A stretch of DNA of 64,000 nt, from positions 868,001 to 932,000 of the forward strand of contig JACGZH010000004.1 of assembly GCA_014706385.1 (NCBI GenBank), in the 5' to 3' direction. Origin of the DNA: Phaffia rhodozyma (Eukaryota; Basidiomycota; Tremellomycetes; Cystofilobasidiales; Mrakiaceae). Shown here piece after piece: positions 1 to 14,132 of the stretch. How positions within the stretch are numbered: position 1 is the stretch's first letter; each line of letters starts with the position of its first letter. Made by a program: the position numbers and the translations under genes. The notes below the pieces were generated by a model, which searched no databases, was not told the origin of the DNA, and saw only the letters and a program-made list of their open reading frames with translations.

Positions 1-1663
<1,663 letters not shown>

Positions 1664-2280
1664 AGAGCACGCTATATAAAATGACGTCAGGGTTGTCCTG
1701 GACCTTGTGAATGATAGAGACGCAGTAGACGGAAGATAAACTGTAACCACGGCTGAATTGAAAGATCAATTGGTTACCATATTAATTAACGAAACTTGCG
1801 GATCATTCCCCTGTTTTGCCCAGAGATGCTCGCGTCATGATGCTTGCCATCGGGGCTGGATCGGTAGAGAAGTCTTCGATCGGCTTACATACGCAGACGC
1901 CCTACTGCTCACTCGACTACCCACTATGACCTGTCGACTGGATTTTTCCTCACCTTCTTTTTCCAACGTCGTCCGCAAGTCCATTCAGTCTACTCTTTCC
2001 ATCGATAGTCAAGACCTCAGATTGATCAGGATCTTGGGGATACATTCGCTCTTTCTCCCTTCCCCTCCTCCTTCGTTCACCCTGTCCTTTCGTTCCTCCA
2101 GCTGCTTTTTGCTCAAAGTTTCCTAGCTCGTCTCTTTCTTTTTGGGTTTCTTTTTTGTTCTCTTTCCACCCTCATTCTTTATATCTCTTCGCCATCCCTT
2201 CTTTACCCTCAAGATCTATCGGTCTTTGTGGGTGATCGCTCACGTCGACATCGACATCAACACTCATCCCCAAAGTAGCC
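1664..2280. other. intergenic region, presumed promoter and 5' UTR of the BLUF gene
   Basis: No convincing coding exon is seen in these 617 bp. The last 250 bp are strongly C/T-rich on the + strand, as is common just upstream of basidiomycete start codons. An open frame at about 1758-2126 has low-complexity composition, no ATG at its start and no recognisable domain, so it is not called. Confidence 0.5.
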
Positions 2281-3459
2281 ATGTCTAGAGCGGACTCATC
2301 ACCAACGCCTTCGTCCGCGTCGTCTTCGTCCTCATCGTCTGCCTCATCATCGACCTCGACCTACAACGTCAACGCATCGTCTTCTTCGAGGGATAACCAT
2401 CTGGCGACTGCCCGGACAGAGTGTTTACCCGTACCAGCAGGCGAACAGAACAACGACGATGACTCTGAGGTTGACGAGTCTGACATCTTTCAACTTGTCT
2501 ATTGCTCGTCGTCCATCTCGCCTGCTATGCCGAGGGATGACTTGATCGACATCTTGAGTGTATGCAGAAGGAATAATGCAGCCGCCGCTATTAGTGGGTT
2601 ATTGATGTAGTCAGTTCACCTGTTTTCTTTCTGTCTTTCTCTCTGTGTTCATTCATCTCTATCCGGTCAACCGAGGATATGCCGTGTCATACATGTCGTC
2701 GTCCTTCAGTTTCTTCTATTATGTCTTTGTTCATGTCTGTTCCTTGAATTTTAGTTTTGACCAAGAACAAACGTGCCTTCTTCTCTTCCTCTCTCTTGAT
2801 TCCTCCCCGGCTCTTAATATCCGACACACCTTCTCATCCGGCTCACAGTAAGGACGGCCAGTTTGTCCAGTTCTTAGAAGGACCAGAACATCGCGTGAGG
2901 CGGATCTTTACAAAAATCAACAAAGACGAAAGACATAGTGGGGTGTATGTCCTACTTGAACAAAAGACAAATAAGCGTGATTTTCCACAATGGTCCATGG
3001 CCTTTCGGTTCGTCCACCCCTTCTAGTCTCCTTGCACATGCTCTGTTCTGCCTTCTTCTTCATTGGCTAGGCCGCCGTTGATGTATGAAAGCTGTGTCTC
3101 GTCGAACCCTATGCTTATGATATACAACCGACTTAAGGTGACTGGTCCTCTTTTCTAATCATCCGCCCGCATATACAGAGACCTGGCCCGTTCGGAACGT
3201 TTACCTCCGAATAGAGAAAACATATCGCTTGATGAAAAGGGCGAGTTGATCAAGGACGAGAACGACGCGTTTAATGACATCATGGTGAAAAACAACATAG
3301 AGTACGTCTGTTCTTGTCTCGGTAGAAGATTTTGTCAGAATTGGTTGCTCATATTTACTCTCTTCTTGTTCATATAGATCAACAATGTTTTCAAATAACA
3401 TGAATTACAAGATAAAAAGTCTGGTTGATTTGTATCATCGACTTTTTATGCGTAATTGA
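2281..3459 (+). CDS. BLUF-domain blue-light photoreceptor (flavin-binding)
   Basis: BLUF domains bind FAD and sense blue light by rearranging hydrogen bonds around a Tyr-Gln pair. Exon 1 (2281-2606) starts at ATG and encodes a Ser-rich leader of about 60 residues, then an acidic stretch, then the BLUF fold. It joins exon 2 (from 2849) as ISGLL-I-KDGQF. Key residues all have the spacing of Rhodobacter AppA (Tyr21, Asn45, Gln63, Trp104, Met106): Tyr74, Asn98, Gln116, Trp157 and Met159. The conserved FVQFLEGP and DERH motifs are present. Exon 3 begins near 3071 and ends IYNRLK near 3135. The 3' part is not settled: a good coding stretch at about 3182-3301 plus an exon at about 3381-3459 sits in a frame that does not join exon 3 by any simple GT-AG splice. 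No effector domain is visible, so this looks like a short BLUF protein acting through a partner. Confidence 0.85.
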
Positions 3460-4865
3460 TCGTTATTCCACCATCCGCTGTTCCCTTCCTTCTATCATTA
3501 TCCCGAGTATCCTCTCATCCGGATGAAGTCAAAGGGTAGGGGGTTCGGGAATGAAGTAAGAAGTAGTTGACGAAGAGAGTGCAAAAGGAGAGGAAAAGTT
3601 GACAGGAGCGGACGGCTGAGGGCTAGATATACACTTATTAACAAAGAAGGAGTAGGTCAACCCCCTTTTTTCATCTCTACTGTACACGTGACAGGGAAAG
3701 CGTGCCTGAACTCGCCTTTCGACGTACTTAGATCGGACAGCCATCCGACCCAAGAATAAAAAGAACAGGGCGAAGGAAAGACACCAAAGCAACCAATGCA
3801 TCACCTCCATCCACTCTCCCCATCGAGACTCACAACTCTTGCACGCTCAAACGCACCTATACATAAACCCATACCTCTATTAACCTTATTATTACATCTG
3901 TTAAACACAATCATGTATCAAACATATCCCGGCTGGCACATTTTCTTTCCCTCATCTTCTTTGATCTTTTCTTTTGTTCTTTTCTATACATATATCCCCG
4001 CCCGCCATATCTTTGCCTCCCTTACCCCCTCTCCCCTCCCCTTTGTCTTCATACTTTGTCTTGGCTTCTCGTCTCTTTCTTCACCTCTTTTTTTCTTCTG
4101 CTCTTCCTCTTAAATCTTGACAACGTGTGTCACTTTCGTGTGTCTTCGCCTCTCTCTTCATGACCTCTGTTCCTCTTCACTTCTTCCTTCTTCAATTTTT
4201 TATCATTCTTTTGGTAGAGACATCGTCCTTCAACACTTCCGCCCTTGTCCTTTTTCTGCCGGCTCGTCTTGACACCATTCGTTGCTCATCTCGTGATTCC
4301 TATTCTTTCATAATCTCATCACTCTTCCTTTGCCCCTTTGCTTCTGTATATATCTTTTTCTTCGAAACTCTTTCCTCCCTCATTTTTCGTCTCTACACCC
4401 CAATGCATAACAATGACGGTAGACCCTTCGCCTTTACAAAAAGAATCTGTTCTTCCCTTTACCTCTTCCTTCTTTCTTTCCTCCGTCCTTTCGTTTTCCT
4501 TGTTTTCTCTATAAGTTAACTTTTTTTTTCTATCGTTCTCTCTTAACTTCGTTTGGTCTTTCTTTTTCTTCTGTCTTGAATATTTAAATGGTAAACCCTT
4601 TTATATTCGTCTCGCAGTTTCAGTCAATCGTCTAGCCGTTCAGCTGCCTGCCCACTCATCTAGGTTGACAAGCAGCTGGATGATGAAAACTGACTGTCAT
4701 ACATCACATCTGTGGTTCAGAGTCTTGGTGTCGTCATCTTCATGTTGGTCTTCATTTTTCATTTCGATAATTAAAAGAATCATCAATTACGTAATCTGGA
4801 AGTCCATTCCCTTTTTCTCCCAATCGAACACAGGCCGCGGTCGATCACCGGGAGCGGATCCCGGC
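3460..4865. other. long pyrimidine-rich non-coding stretch between convergent genes
   Basis: This 1.4 kb lies between the 3' ends of the BLUF gene and DNA ligase IV. From about 3790 to 4640 the + strand is overwhelmingly C and T. Open frames on the + strand here (about 3796-4113 and 4127-4519) translate into Phe/Leu/Ser-rich strings, which is what C/T-rich DNA gives by chance. A purine-rich frame on the - strand (3529-3810) also shows no family. It may hold an untranslated transcript, a long 3' UTR or the 5' UTR of an unseen gene. Confidence 0.45.
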
Positions 4866-7800
4866 TTATTGCCGCTGGCTCAGTTTACATTTCCTTCGAT
4901 CTAAGATTAGATAAGATTAGACGACCTCCTTTGATCCCAGTTCGGAGACGCGATTAGGTTTTTAGGGTCGGAAGACTGGTTACCATCGAGATCATAACGT
5001 TTCATGCCCGATCAATATCATATCAAAGCAAAGAACAAAAACGACATGAGATTGTGAGATGACGATAAGAACAAGATAATGGGTGTTGAATAGATAAACG
5101 ATCGGAGGGGACTCACGGTTCTCTGGTTGAGCGGCCCGTCTGGCGATTGATGTGTATACCCATGCCATCGATATGATCTCTGTCGAGTGAATCCGTCAAA
5201 AAAAACATGCGAGCGGGTAGTGAGTTTACCATGAAGAAAACACAGGCTTGTCTATCGACTATACTCACGACGTCGTCTTGGCCTAGGACGATATGAAGAA
5301 GGTTTTCTTCGAGGTAAGCTGATGGTTGGATAAGATACACGAAGCAGGCAAGAAAGCACGAACTCTTTGGTGATTTTCGACTAGGAACGACACAAGACAA
5401 CCCATTCCACATTAGTAAGATTTCCAAACTTGACAAACAGGCGCTACATACAATCTCAGCAAACCGATCTATATCACTGGTCCTCATGATGATATGTGTA
5501 GCTATGGTTATATCGTCTACCAACTTTCCACCATGGATCAATACTTTCGATTGAACGCGGCGGGGCAAAAAATCAATATAATAAACAACATTCTCTCGAA
5601 GTCAAAGGGGAAGTGCTTACAGTCACTTTCGATTTTCTCGAGACTGTTGAATCCAAAAAGAATGTGTCAATTTTGCTGTGTTCATAATCTGAGGGAAAAA
5701 AAAAGAGAATTGACTTTGTAGAAACGTTGTCGGCTAAACTGATAGGGGTGACTTGTCCTTGTTGTGAATTAGCTTCGTTGTCAATGTAGAAGATCCTACA
5801 ACACCAAGAAGTCACAACCAGTCAGTCAGCCATCGGTTGACTTCAGACAAAAGACGAGAAAATGATGGTCAAACATGTTTTCGAAGTACTGATTTCCAAC
5901 AGTCTCTTGGCCTTTATATGAGCTTGACGTAGGCGAGTTGTCCATATATCCCAGAACTCCGTCAGCGTCATGTTCTACATCGGACGATTCTTCGCCTGAT
6001 CCTTGATCTCGGTCATCCGGATCTATATATGTTTCCGGATCCATCCCAAACGCTGGATCTTTTAACGTGAGTTGCGTGCCAAAGATCACGTATCTTGCGA
6101 GAGAAAAGAGAAAACAGGTGGGCGTAAGCGCAGGAAGACGATGGCAACAGAGCGTTCGAATATCACTTTTTGAAGAAAGGAAGAGATCTTCCAGCCTTGA
6201 TAGAATCAATGATCCATTGAGGTTTTAATATATCGACGTCACCCGCAGTGGCGATCAAATCTGTTGAGGCAGCTAGGGTCTCAACATGGTTACCAAGCCA
6301 TCCGTATCAGCTCTTGAGCGATTCTGGTTCCATCACAATAGAGAGGTAAGAACTCATCAAAACTCACAGCTTTTATTGGCTATAGCCAGTAGAGCGATAT
6401 TGCCATTGCTTAAAGTCCTCAATTTTGCATCCTGCTTGAAAGAACCTCCGTGTTTCTTCACGATCTTTTGAAGAGCAGCTTTATTGCAATCTATGGTTCC
6501 GCTCATGATGACTGTAGAGGAATGATTGTTCAGTGAAGATACTCTAGATACTAGCAATAGTCGGTTGACTTACAAAAAGTGGTTTTGTCGAAGATCTTGT
6601 CTTGAGGTGCAATGTCTTTTGAGAGTCTCCCAGAAGATGCAGCTGAGAACTTGGTTCTCTATTACATCAAAGATTTAAACAGAAAATCATCTGTTAGAGC
6701 AATTGATTCGGAGAACAAGCGAACAAGCCAACAAACGTACTGTACTTCTCTCTGCTGCATCGACCGAAGATTTCCTATGATAAAAACCATAGTGTCAAGA
6801 TCAACGCGTCCAGCGCTGAACCCAAGCAGAAAAATTTAGATGAGTTCTAACCTCTTGATTCCAGCAGGTTTCTCGGCCATAAGATCTCTAACACTATCAA
6901 CGTATCGATTGAAATCTAGGAAAGCCAACGATAGAATAGAGATGATTTGCTCAGGTAACAACCGAACACCTCTTAAGCAGTCGAAATGTCCGAGACAGAT
7001 GTATTGTCGCTTACCTGATACTGCCATATACGGTCTCTCTGGCGCATGTATGTCAGGACTGATATTCATGGCCTCTCTGGACGACTTGTCAAATCGGATG
7101 AACTTGCATCGCGGAAAACGCAAAGTCGAGCCCATTCCAAACTCAACTGAAAGTATTATTTTGTGTGCCAAAAAGATCCTTGTTAGCTAAAGAAGCGGGT
7201 AAGAAAAGACAGAGGAGCTTACCACTGGGAATAACCTCTGAACCCTTGACTTCAACAACAAAGGAATTTGTTCTATATCGAACCTGTCAGCCTCTGCCTT
7301 CCTAGTTTCGTGATAACAATGATTTTATCACAAGTATCTTGGACGAACGGATGGATCCAGACATCGGCTGCACCATAAATCACAATCAGTATACCTGAGT
7401 GTCTAATCAGCTTATATTTGCGCTTCAAACAAGAAAGAGGCCGTACGTTTATCATCACTAGATGTTCCTCTATCTGCAAATCGGATGAATGATGGCCAGC
7501 TCGACCTCTGAGATCGAACGAAGGGCTTCCAGTGCTGTCCATGCCATTTTCTCAAGATCCATAGTAAACGTGTTTCAAGATCAGTAAAATTAGTCTCAAG
7601 ATGATACAAGAGGGCAAACACTTACTCTATCCATTGATAGTCGCTTATACTCATTCCTGTGCCAATTCTGACAAACGTAGAGAACAGTGGTGTTGTCTTG
7701 TCCTTGTCAAATTGATTATCTACTCTAAGCCCAAGGAGAAGAGAAGAGATTTTGCCCCCTCGAGTGCCTTGATAAGATATATCAGCAGGGCATCTGATAA

Positions 7801-10800
7801 ATCACAATAGACTCGATGCGCTCACCGCTTCCATACCACGCTCCTTGATATTTGAACCCCATATGATACAATGAATCGGTGAGTATAATGATCGGGTTGA
7901 TGAAGCTGATACCGTATCTGCTCACCGAGAACGAGTAGATCACAGGTATCTCCCAGTTCGTCCTAGATGTTGTACCGTGATAAGGACGGTTCAAAGATCA
8001 TGAATGGGGATTGTCAGTCGCCTCACCAAACATAAAATACAGATGGTGCGATTTGCAACCAACCATATAGTCCGGTTTGACTTTCATCCAAGCTTTATCT
8101 CGCGTGTGACATCTATATTTTGAGTGTCTCTGCTTCAATATTAGTCCTTCTCCTCTGATCAGATAAACCAGCAGGAAAAGGAACTGTGAGTTGGATAAAC
8201 TCTCTTTGCAGATAATGACTGACAACACTATACCAAGCACTCACTTCCGTTCTATAACCGCATTCAATTCATCCCGAATGTGTTTGGCAGTAGAACAACC
8301 TTCAACTCTGTATGGAAATTCCAATCTTCCTCTGATTTGTTTGGTAATGACGCCTGCTTGAAATGAACCATCTGACTTGTTGTAACCTTCGAGCATGTGT
8401 TTTCGGTCCACCAATTTGGTCGGACACAAATCTTGAGGTTCGGGGTCATCGCGCAATCTAAGATAAAGAACATCAAAGACTTTGACTGATTGAGAGGTTT
8501 AGTGGATTGACAGTTGAGATTTTAGTTCAGAACAGACATCGTAATCAGAGAAAGCATGGATACCACTGACAGATTGGTCGTATAGAATCGATCACGCCGC
8601 TATCATCTTGAATCGTCAAAGACAACCGGTTAGAGGGTTGAATTGAGATTTTGAAGACAAACAAGAACTAGTTACCAACCTAGCGCAGCGCTCTTCAATG
8701 ACCCAAAAGGTACTGTGTTGTGGAAAACCCGGTTAACATGATGCCTCGTCTTGAAGAGATTAAGAAGAGTGGAGAGAGATAGAAGAAGGTGGCTTACAAC
8801 ATCTTTCTAGATCTGGATCGTATGCCAGCATCTCTCCACTTTAGATATAAATAGTTAATGTTCAAATCGTCTACTAGCAAGACTGTACTCGAGAAGATAG
8901 ACATACTCCAGGATACAACTGATCACAAAAACATCTTGGCAGAAAGTGGTGAATCCATGGTCAGATCACAGGAAGAAACGATGAATGTGATACAAGAAGA
9001 ATAGCACAAACTCGACAACTTGTTCATTGAACGCATCTATTATCCAAGGTGTCAGACTGCCCTCGTCTTTACTAGACCCGTAAAGATATGTATAATCCTT
9101 GGCTTGCCTGTCCACCGAGACCAAAATAAGCTATGGTATATATGTTCTAACTCACGATATATATATGATGCTAAACTTACCTTGACCAATATTGGAATCG
9201 ATCGCCTTTCTTGTGCAGCTGAATTCTTTCTCCGTCAATCTTTTCCTCGACCATCTACCAAACAACCGTTCAGCTCGAAGATACTGATTGATAACATCAA
9301 TGATAGCAGTGACAACCTTGACTCACGAAATCGAACTTCAAGTCTCTGGCGGCCTTTTCGAGACTTTTGATCAAATATTTCGATCGAAAACATATAGGGC
9401 GCAGTCAAGACATGGACAAAATATCGGAAGGACGAAGACATGGCTTACTCGGAACTAGCTTGATAGCTCAGCATAGGTAGCATAGGACTCATAAGTTGGA
9501 TCTTATCCAGGTCAAAGCACGCATATTTGATTCAGATCACGGGTATTAGTACCAACAATGAATGGGAACAACAACTTTACCACGAACCGTGCTCTTCTTA
9601 AATCCTTCTGTACTGGGGTCAGGAAGGGTATAAGCTATCAGCTTCAAGTCTTGTGAGACTGTGAAGAGATTGTATGATTCTGTCGGTTTGAAAAGTTATA
9701 TGAGAATATAAGAGTCTAATGGTATCTCAAGGTTCAAAGTGCAAGATAAATTTTATGATGATATTAGTCCTGACCTGGATGAAATATCTCGAAAATTGCC
9801 TTTTCCTGTGAGAACGATATTCTTGCGCTCAGCAAATCTTTACGAGAAAACAAGGTTTGACTAGTGTTGACTATAACTGAAAATACGTACTCTGATAGAT
9901 ATCCTGGGATCTGTCCGATGTTCGAAAGTGTGTTGAGTATCTTGTCTTTTGGGATGAACGTCATTTAAAACGAAGTTGGCGCGCACCTTTCAGGATAATT
10001 TGAACTAGCCATCTAACGATTTGAATGATCCAGAATAGGTTCCGTGAGCTTGATACTGATGAAATGAGAAAGGCATACACTGACTGCTGTTCTAGGGCGG
10101 TCAGATGTCTAGCAAAGTAACTAATCACGGCGCATCGAGCTTTGCTATGAAACTCCCGTGGGATTATTGAGCATGGCCACGCCTATAGAATACTCAGGCT
10201 GGGACGGATGTCTCGGTACATACGAATCTGTGGATCTACTCAGCTCGTCCTAGAATAATGTTGTATAGTTCGATCATGTCAATGCGTTGCTACATATTGA
10301 TTGAATGAGTAAAGTTGATAATAAGTCCTTACCAACTTCTCATTTACTTCGTCAACTGTTAGAGTACTTTCTCTCAAGCTGATTCGCGGTTCTAATGCTG
10401 CAAGAAGAACACTTGCGAAATCACCTGTCTTGGTGTTGGTCTGATAGGATTCAAGCCACGAAGTTGCTCAGCATAGATTGTTCATGTGCTGAAGAACATA
10501 CTTCGGCAGAGTTGAGAACGCAAACAGAGACATGCTAACCTCTTTACCTCCTGAAAGAGGTTGCTTCCAGTTGATCAATCTTTTTCCTTCTCCCATTTTG
10601 GGATCGAAGTTCAAGACTTCTACGTAACATCTAGCCAATGCCTGTTCTTTCAAATTGTATGTTGCTCGATCTCTGTCTCTCTGTTTTTTCAAAGGCCATA
10701 TTCATGAGATCAGCGCTATAACGACGAATGAGCCGCAAAAACACAGAGGGAAACTAGCCTCTGGAATCAACAACCGTAGTAGTGGAAACTTGTATTCCGG

Positions 10801-11082
10801 TGAAGAAACTGATGAGCTCAACGATCAAGTAAAGCACACAAATTCAACATGTATCCTTGAACATACAAGGTCCTTGCCGACAGTCTGTCGCCATTTATCG
10901 AAGAATCTCTTGAGCTTCTCTCTCTTCTTCTCAGATTTATTGTTGCTTGTCCGAAGGTAATTCATAAGTTTAACAACTTCGCTGAAACAAGGCGATGACC
11001 CATGAGGAACAAGATCTGGAGGTCTAATTGGACGAGTCGAGCCAGAGTATGTCGACCTCTGTTCGATCTCTGAGAGGGACAT
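4866..11082 (-). CDS. LIG4: DNA ligase IV (non-homologous end joining)
   Basis: ATP-dependent ligase that seals double-strand breaks with XRCC4/Lif1 in the nucleus. The ATG at 11080-11082 begins MSLSEIEQRS, preceded by an in-frame acceptor-like CTTACAG. Domains follow in family order: the N-terminal DNA-binding region with FFDKWRQTVGKDL and RDRATYNLKEQALARCY (about 11000-10600), then RWLVQIILK (about 10010). The catalytic motif I is EEKIDGERIQLH; its KIDG lysine box is at 9231-9242 and that lysine takes the AMP. Motif V is AWMKVKPDYM (about 8060-8100), followed by YHMGFKYQGAWYGSGERGGK (about 7865-7740), the ligase IV loop. The first BRCT contains MSGTIDCNKAALQKIVKKHG (about 6500) and the second HGGKLVDDITIATHI (about 5530). 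The gene has well over twenty introns. The C-terminus is uncertain: a frame with MAWVYTSIARR supplies the BRCT tryptophan and ends at 4866; another reading stops at 5113. Confidence 0.9.
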
Positions 11083-11301
11083 GGAGGCTGTAAGCAAGAG
11101 AGAGGATAAACAATCAGCCCAGATGAGAGGTGGCCGGCGAAGAGACTATGATGCGATGTATCGTACGGCGGCGTCCGCCAGATGATTTCATCTTGTATCC
11201 TGTTCCTAGATCCCATCTCATTTCCATTTAGCGATCCGTCCACCTTCTCTCCTTCAACCTCCATCCGTAGCTTCATCAATCTCATCTCTCGGCAGATATT
11301 C

Positions 11302-14010
11302 ATGACAATGACGATTGAAAGTACTCCTCCCATTCACCGGCATCTGTCTCTCCCATCAACGTCAACCAGACCGTCTATCACACACACTCAATCTCAAGCA
11401 CTCCCATCAGCATCCTCTCACACATCAACCTCATCGTCCTCCGGCACGCTCACGCTTCAACATCCTTCGCCTCTCCGACCAAAATTACCAGCAGCCCATC
11501 ATTCAGTTGCTCCCGTACTAACAACAACGCGTACTCTTGGTGGAGATCCACCAAAACCAATAAGGAAACAATTTCCTTCCTCCTCATTCTCTTCTCCTTC
11601 TACTCATGGTCGCCCCCAGAAAGTTGGCCTTCCATCTAGCCCAAGCCTCAACTCCCTAGCACCCCCAGGTAGTTCCGTCAAGACATCCTCACATAGATCA
11701 TCAACCGTTGCATCTTCCTCTCTTCCTTTTGTCTTCCCGTTTGGTGGTTCGCAAGGATCCAGCGCTTCATCCGATGCTGGTTTGACGCCGATTCCTTCCC
11801 CATCGATAAATGGTCCCATAATCAATGGAACCTATCGTCGAAGCAGTTATATGGGTGAATTATCAACTGGCGGGGATCTTAATGGGCAGGTACTGTTGAC
11901 TAGTAAAACCCCTTATAGAGCCGGGTTCCAGCCAAAAGGTGTATGGAGAGACCGCTCGGGGGACTACGAAGCGGCTAGGCTGAAGAGGGAGGAAGGAAGA
12001 AGACTCGAAGAGAGACGATTGGGAAGGAGACTTGAAAAGGTAAGCTCTGCGCTTTCACATCCGATGTTGGTCAAAGAGACCTCTCAAAGCATCTACTGAA
12101 TAGCAAGCTTCGATGGATTTGTTTACTCGTACAGTTGATAGCTTTACATTTCACCCCACCCTCACAACCACTATCTTCCTCATCAGCTCCATCAGCTCCA
12201 TTATCTCCAGCCAAGTCAATCGCCTCTCCCCCACCGACTTCGCGCCGATCGTCCTTCTTTCTTCCTGATCTGGATGCTCTGAAGAACCCAAGTGGAATAT
12301 GGAAAAATCTGAAGGACAGGGCAATGGCTCCACCACCAGATATGCATCTAGAAGGAGGAATTGTGGTCAAATCCTCAGAATATATTCGAAGTAAGCCGAT
12401 CAGCGGATATAGATGATGCACTGAGGACTGACACCTCGGAATGCAATACGACAGTTGTTGAACAAAGTATCGTGAAATGGGAAGCTGACAATACCGTCAA
12501 ACAATGTTTCATTTGCGGGTATGTCATTCTGATTCTCCGCCTTGCTGATCGTTTCGCAGCTGAGTCCGCTTGCCGCACATCTTATTCTTAATCGTCATCT
12601 CAATGTCTCGACAAACATCAGAACGAATTTCAACCTGACAACTCGGAAACATCACTGTCGCTTATGTGGCCGTATACCCTGCTCTCTTCCTCCAACGCCT
12701 CCGCCGCTACTGGCTATCACCCCGCACGGCCAAGGAGGCCGGAAAGAGACTTGCAGTCTACTCATCGTGGCAGATCATAAAACAGGACAGTGTGAAGCTG
12801 TGGAGGAAGGGTTTGTTGGCTTCTTGAAGATATCGGACGAAAAGGCAGGTGACAGTGTTGGCGGAGAGGAGCACAAGGGAGAGATGAAAGTCACGGGAGT
12901 AAGAACATGTAGAGATTGCTGGTCGATTGTTTCGTAAGTATCTTTGCGCATCGGGTTCTGAATCTTATACAGGGCCTTAAACACTGATCTCTCAACTCAT
13001 CTCAAACAACTGGCTCGATCAGACGGAAACAGTATATGCTGAATGCTGCTCGTGTTCCAGCATTTATGCGACTATATGACGTTCGTCTTCGATGCGGTTT
13101 TGTACCTTCTGATCAAACCTTCATTTGATGCTCAACCTCTTCTTTTCTCTTCTCTTCACCTCTGATAATAGACTCTTCGGCAGATACAATCTGAAATTCT
13201 CGAACTTCTCCCTACTTTTTACTCCCTCTTAAATTCTTCCTCCTCTCCTACATCCTCTCCACTATCTCCTAACAGCAAGTCTTCGCCTCCAAGCGAGATC
13301 GAAATTCAGCTGGCAGCTTACCGAAAGACACTTCTCGAGAACTTTGCCTCGTACGATATCTTGGCAAAGAAACTTCGCAATATTCCTTGCGAGAAGGGGA
13401 GCGCGCAGGAAAAGTTACAAGTCAATATTGGAATCATGGCGGGCGGTTTCTTGGCGAGTGAGATGGGTGGACTGCAGGTATGTTCTTTCAGACCGGAGGA
13501 ACTTAACAGCAAGTTCCGCAAATGAATCCGTCAGCTTATATTACCTGTACCGTCACCTTTTCATGCTCAACAGAAATCTCTTTCAAAACAAAAGAGGCAA
13601 CACAAGCACTCTACATCCTCGGTTGGGTCTATCTCATCTCAAAAATCGATTCTGAAAGGATCCTCATCTGACAACGGTGACGCGAGCTCATTCGGCTCGA
13701 ACCAAAGAGGAGCAGCTGAGATAGAAATGGGGCTACTGTTACAACCATTATTAGAGCAGGAGGCACAATTGGAGAGCTTCATTGCTGAAGCCGAGGGCCA
13801 GGTGTGTTTTGGAATTCCTTCTGATTTGAACTTCGAAATAAAGAGACAAGGTTGTTCTTTAGGCTTAGCCTGATCGCTCGTTTCGTCTTCGTGCTTTCCT
13901 CTGTTATCCATTATTACTCGATCTAGAGAAAATTCGAGGATGCTGCGTCACTCAAAACTTCGCTGGAGGAAATTCGTGCCGAAATCAAACGATTGGTTGA
14001 TTCGGGTTGA
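11302..14010 (+). CDS. VAC1: FYVE zinc-finger protein, VAC1/PEP7 (rabenosyn-5-like) endosomal tether
   Basis: Vac1/Pep7 binds PI3P and Rab5-type GTPases on endosomes and acts with a Sec1-type protein in Golgi-to-endosome transport. The first ATG is at 11302 (MTMTIESTPP). The N-terminal 250 residues are Ser/Pro/Thr-rich and end in a basic RLKREEGRRLEERRLGRRLE helix. The FYVE finger begins CFICG, joins across an intron to TNFNLTTRKHHCRLCGR (the basic PI3P-binding motif, about 12645-12672) and closes with RTCRDCW (about 12903-12923). Next comes KQYMLNAARVPAFMRLYD and the Rbsn-type Rab-binding region with LAAYRKTLLENFASYDILAKKL (in parts). It ends in a coiled coil (LLLQPLLEQEAQLESF and a Lys/Glu-rich tail, stop at 14008-14010). 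The finger carries an unusually long insert of about 75 residues between its Cys pairs. It shares a 219-bp promoter with the divergent LIG4. Confidence 0.85.
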
Positions 14011-14132
14011 TGATTTCATTTGTCGCTCCTTTTTTCTTTCTGAAAGACCAAAAAAATACCAAGCCACAGAATACCCTTTTATACGTTGCTTCTTCCTAGC
14101 GCAGATGAATGGAAGCACTTGTCCGACAGATA

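Noticed and set aside
1758..2126. A 122-codon + strand frame upstream of the BLUF gene
   Set aside because: It begins at a non-ATG codon and lies in a typical leader region with no recognisable motif.
4127..4519. A 130-codon + strand frame that looks like a multi-helix membrane protein
   Set aside because: Its Phe/Leu/Ser content comes from the C/T-rich DNA; there is no start context, family or flanking splice pattern.
4676..4698. GATGATGA followed by CTGA, resembling snoRNA C and D boxes
   Set aside because: The boxes are only a few bases apart, leaving no room for a guide, and no terminal stem forms.
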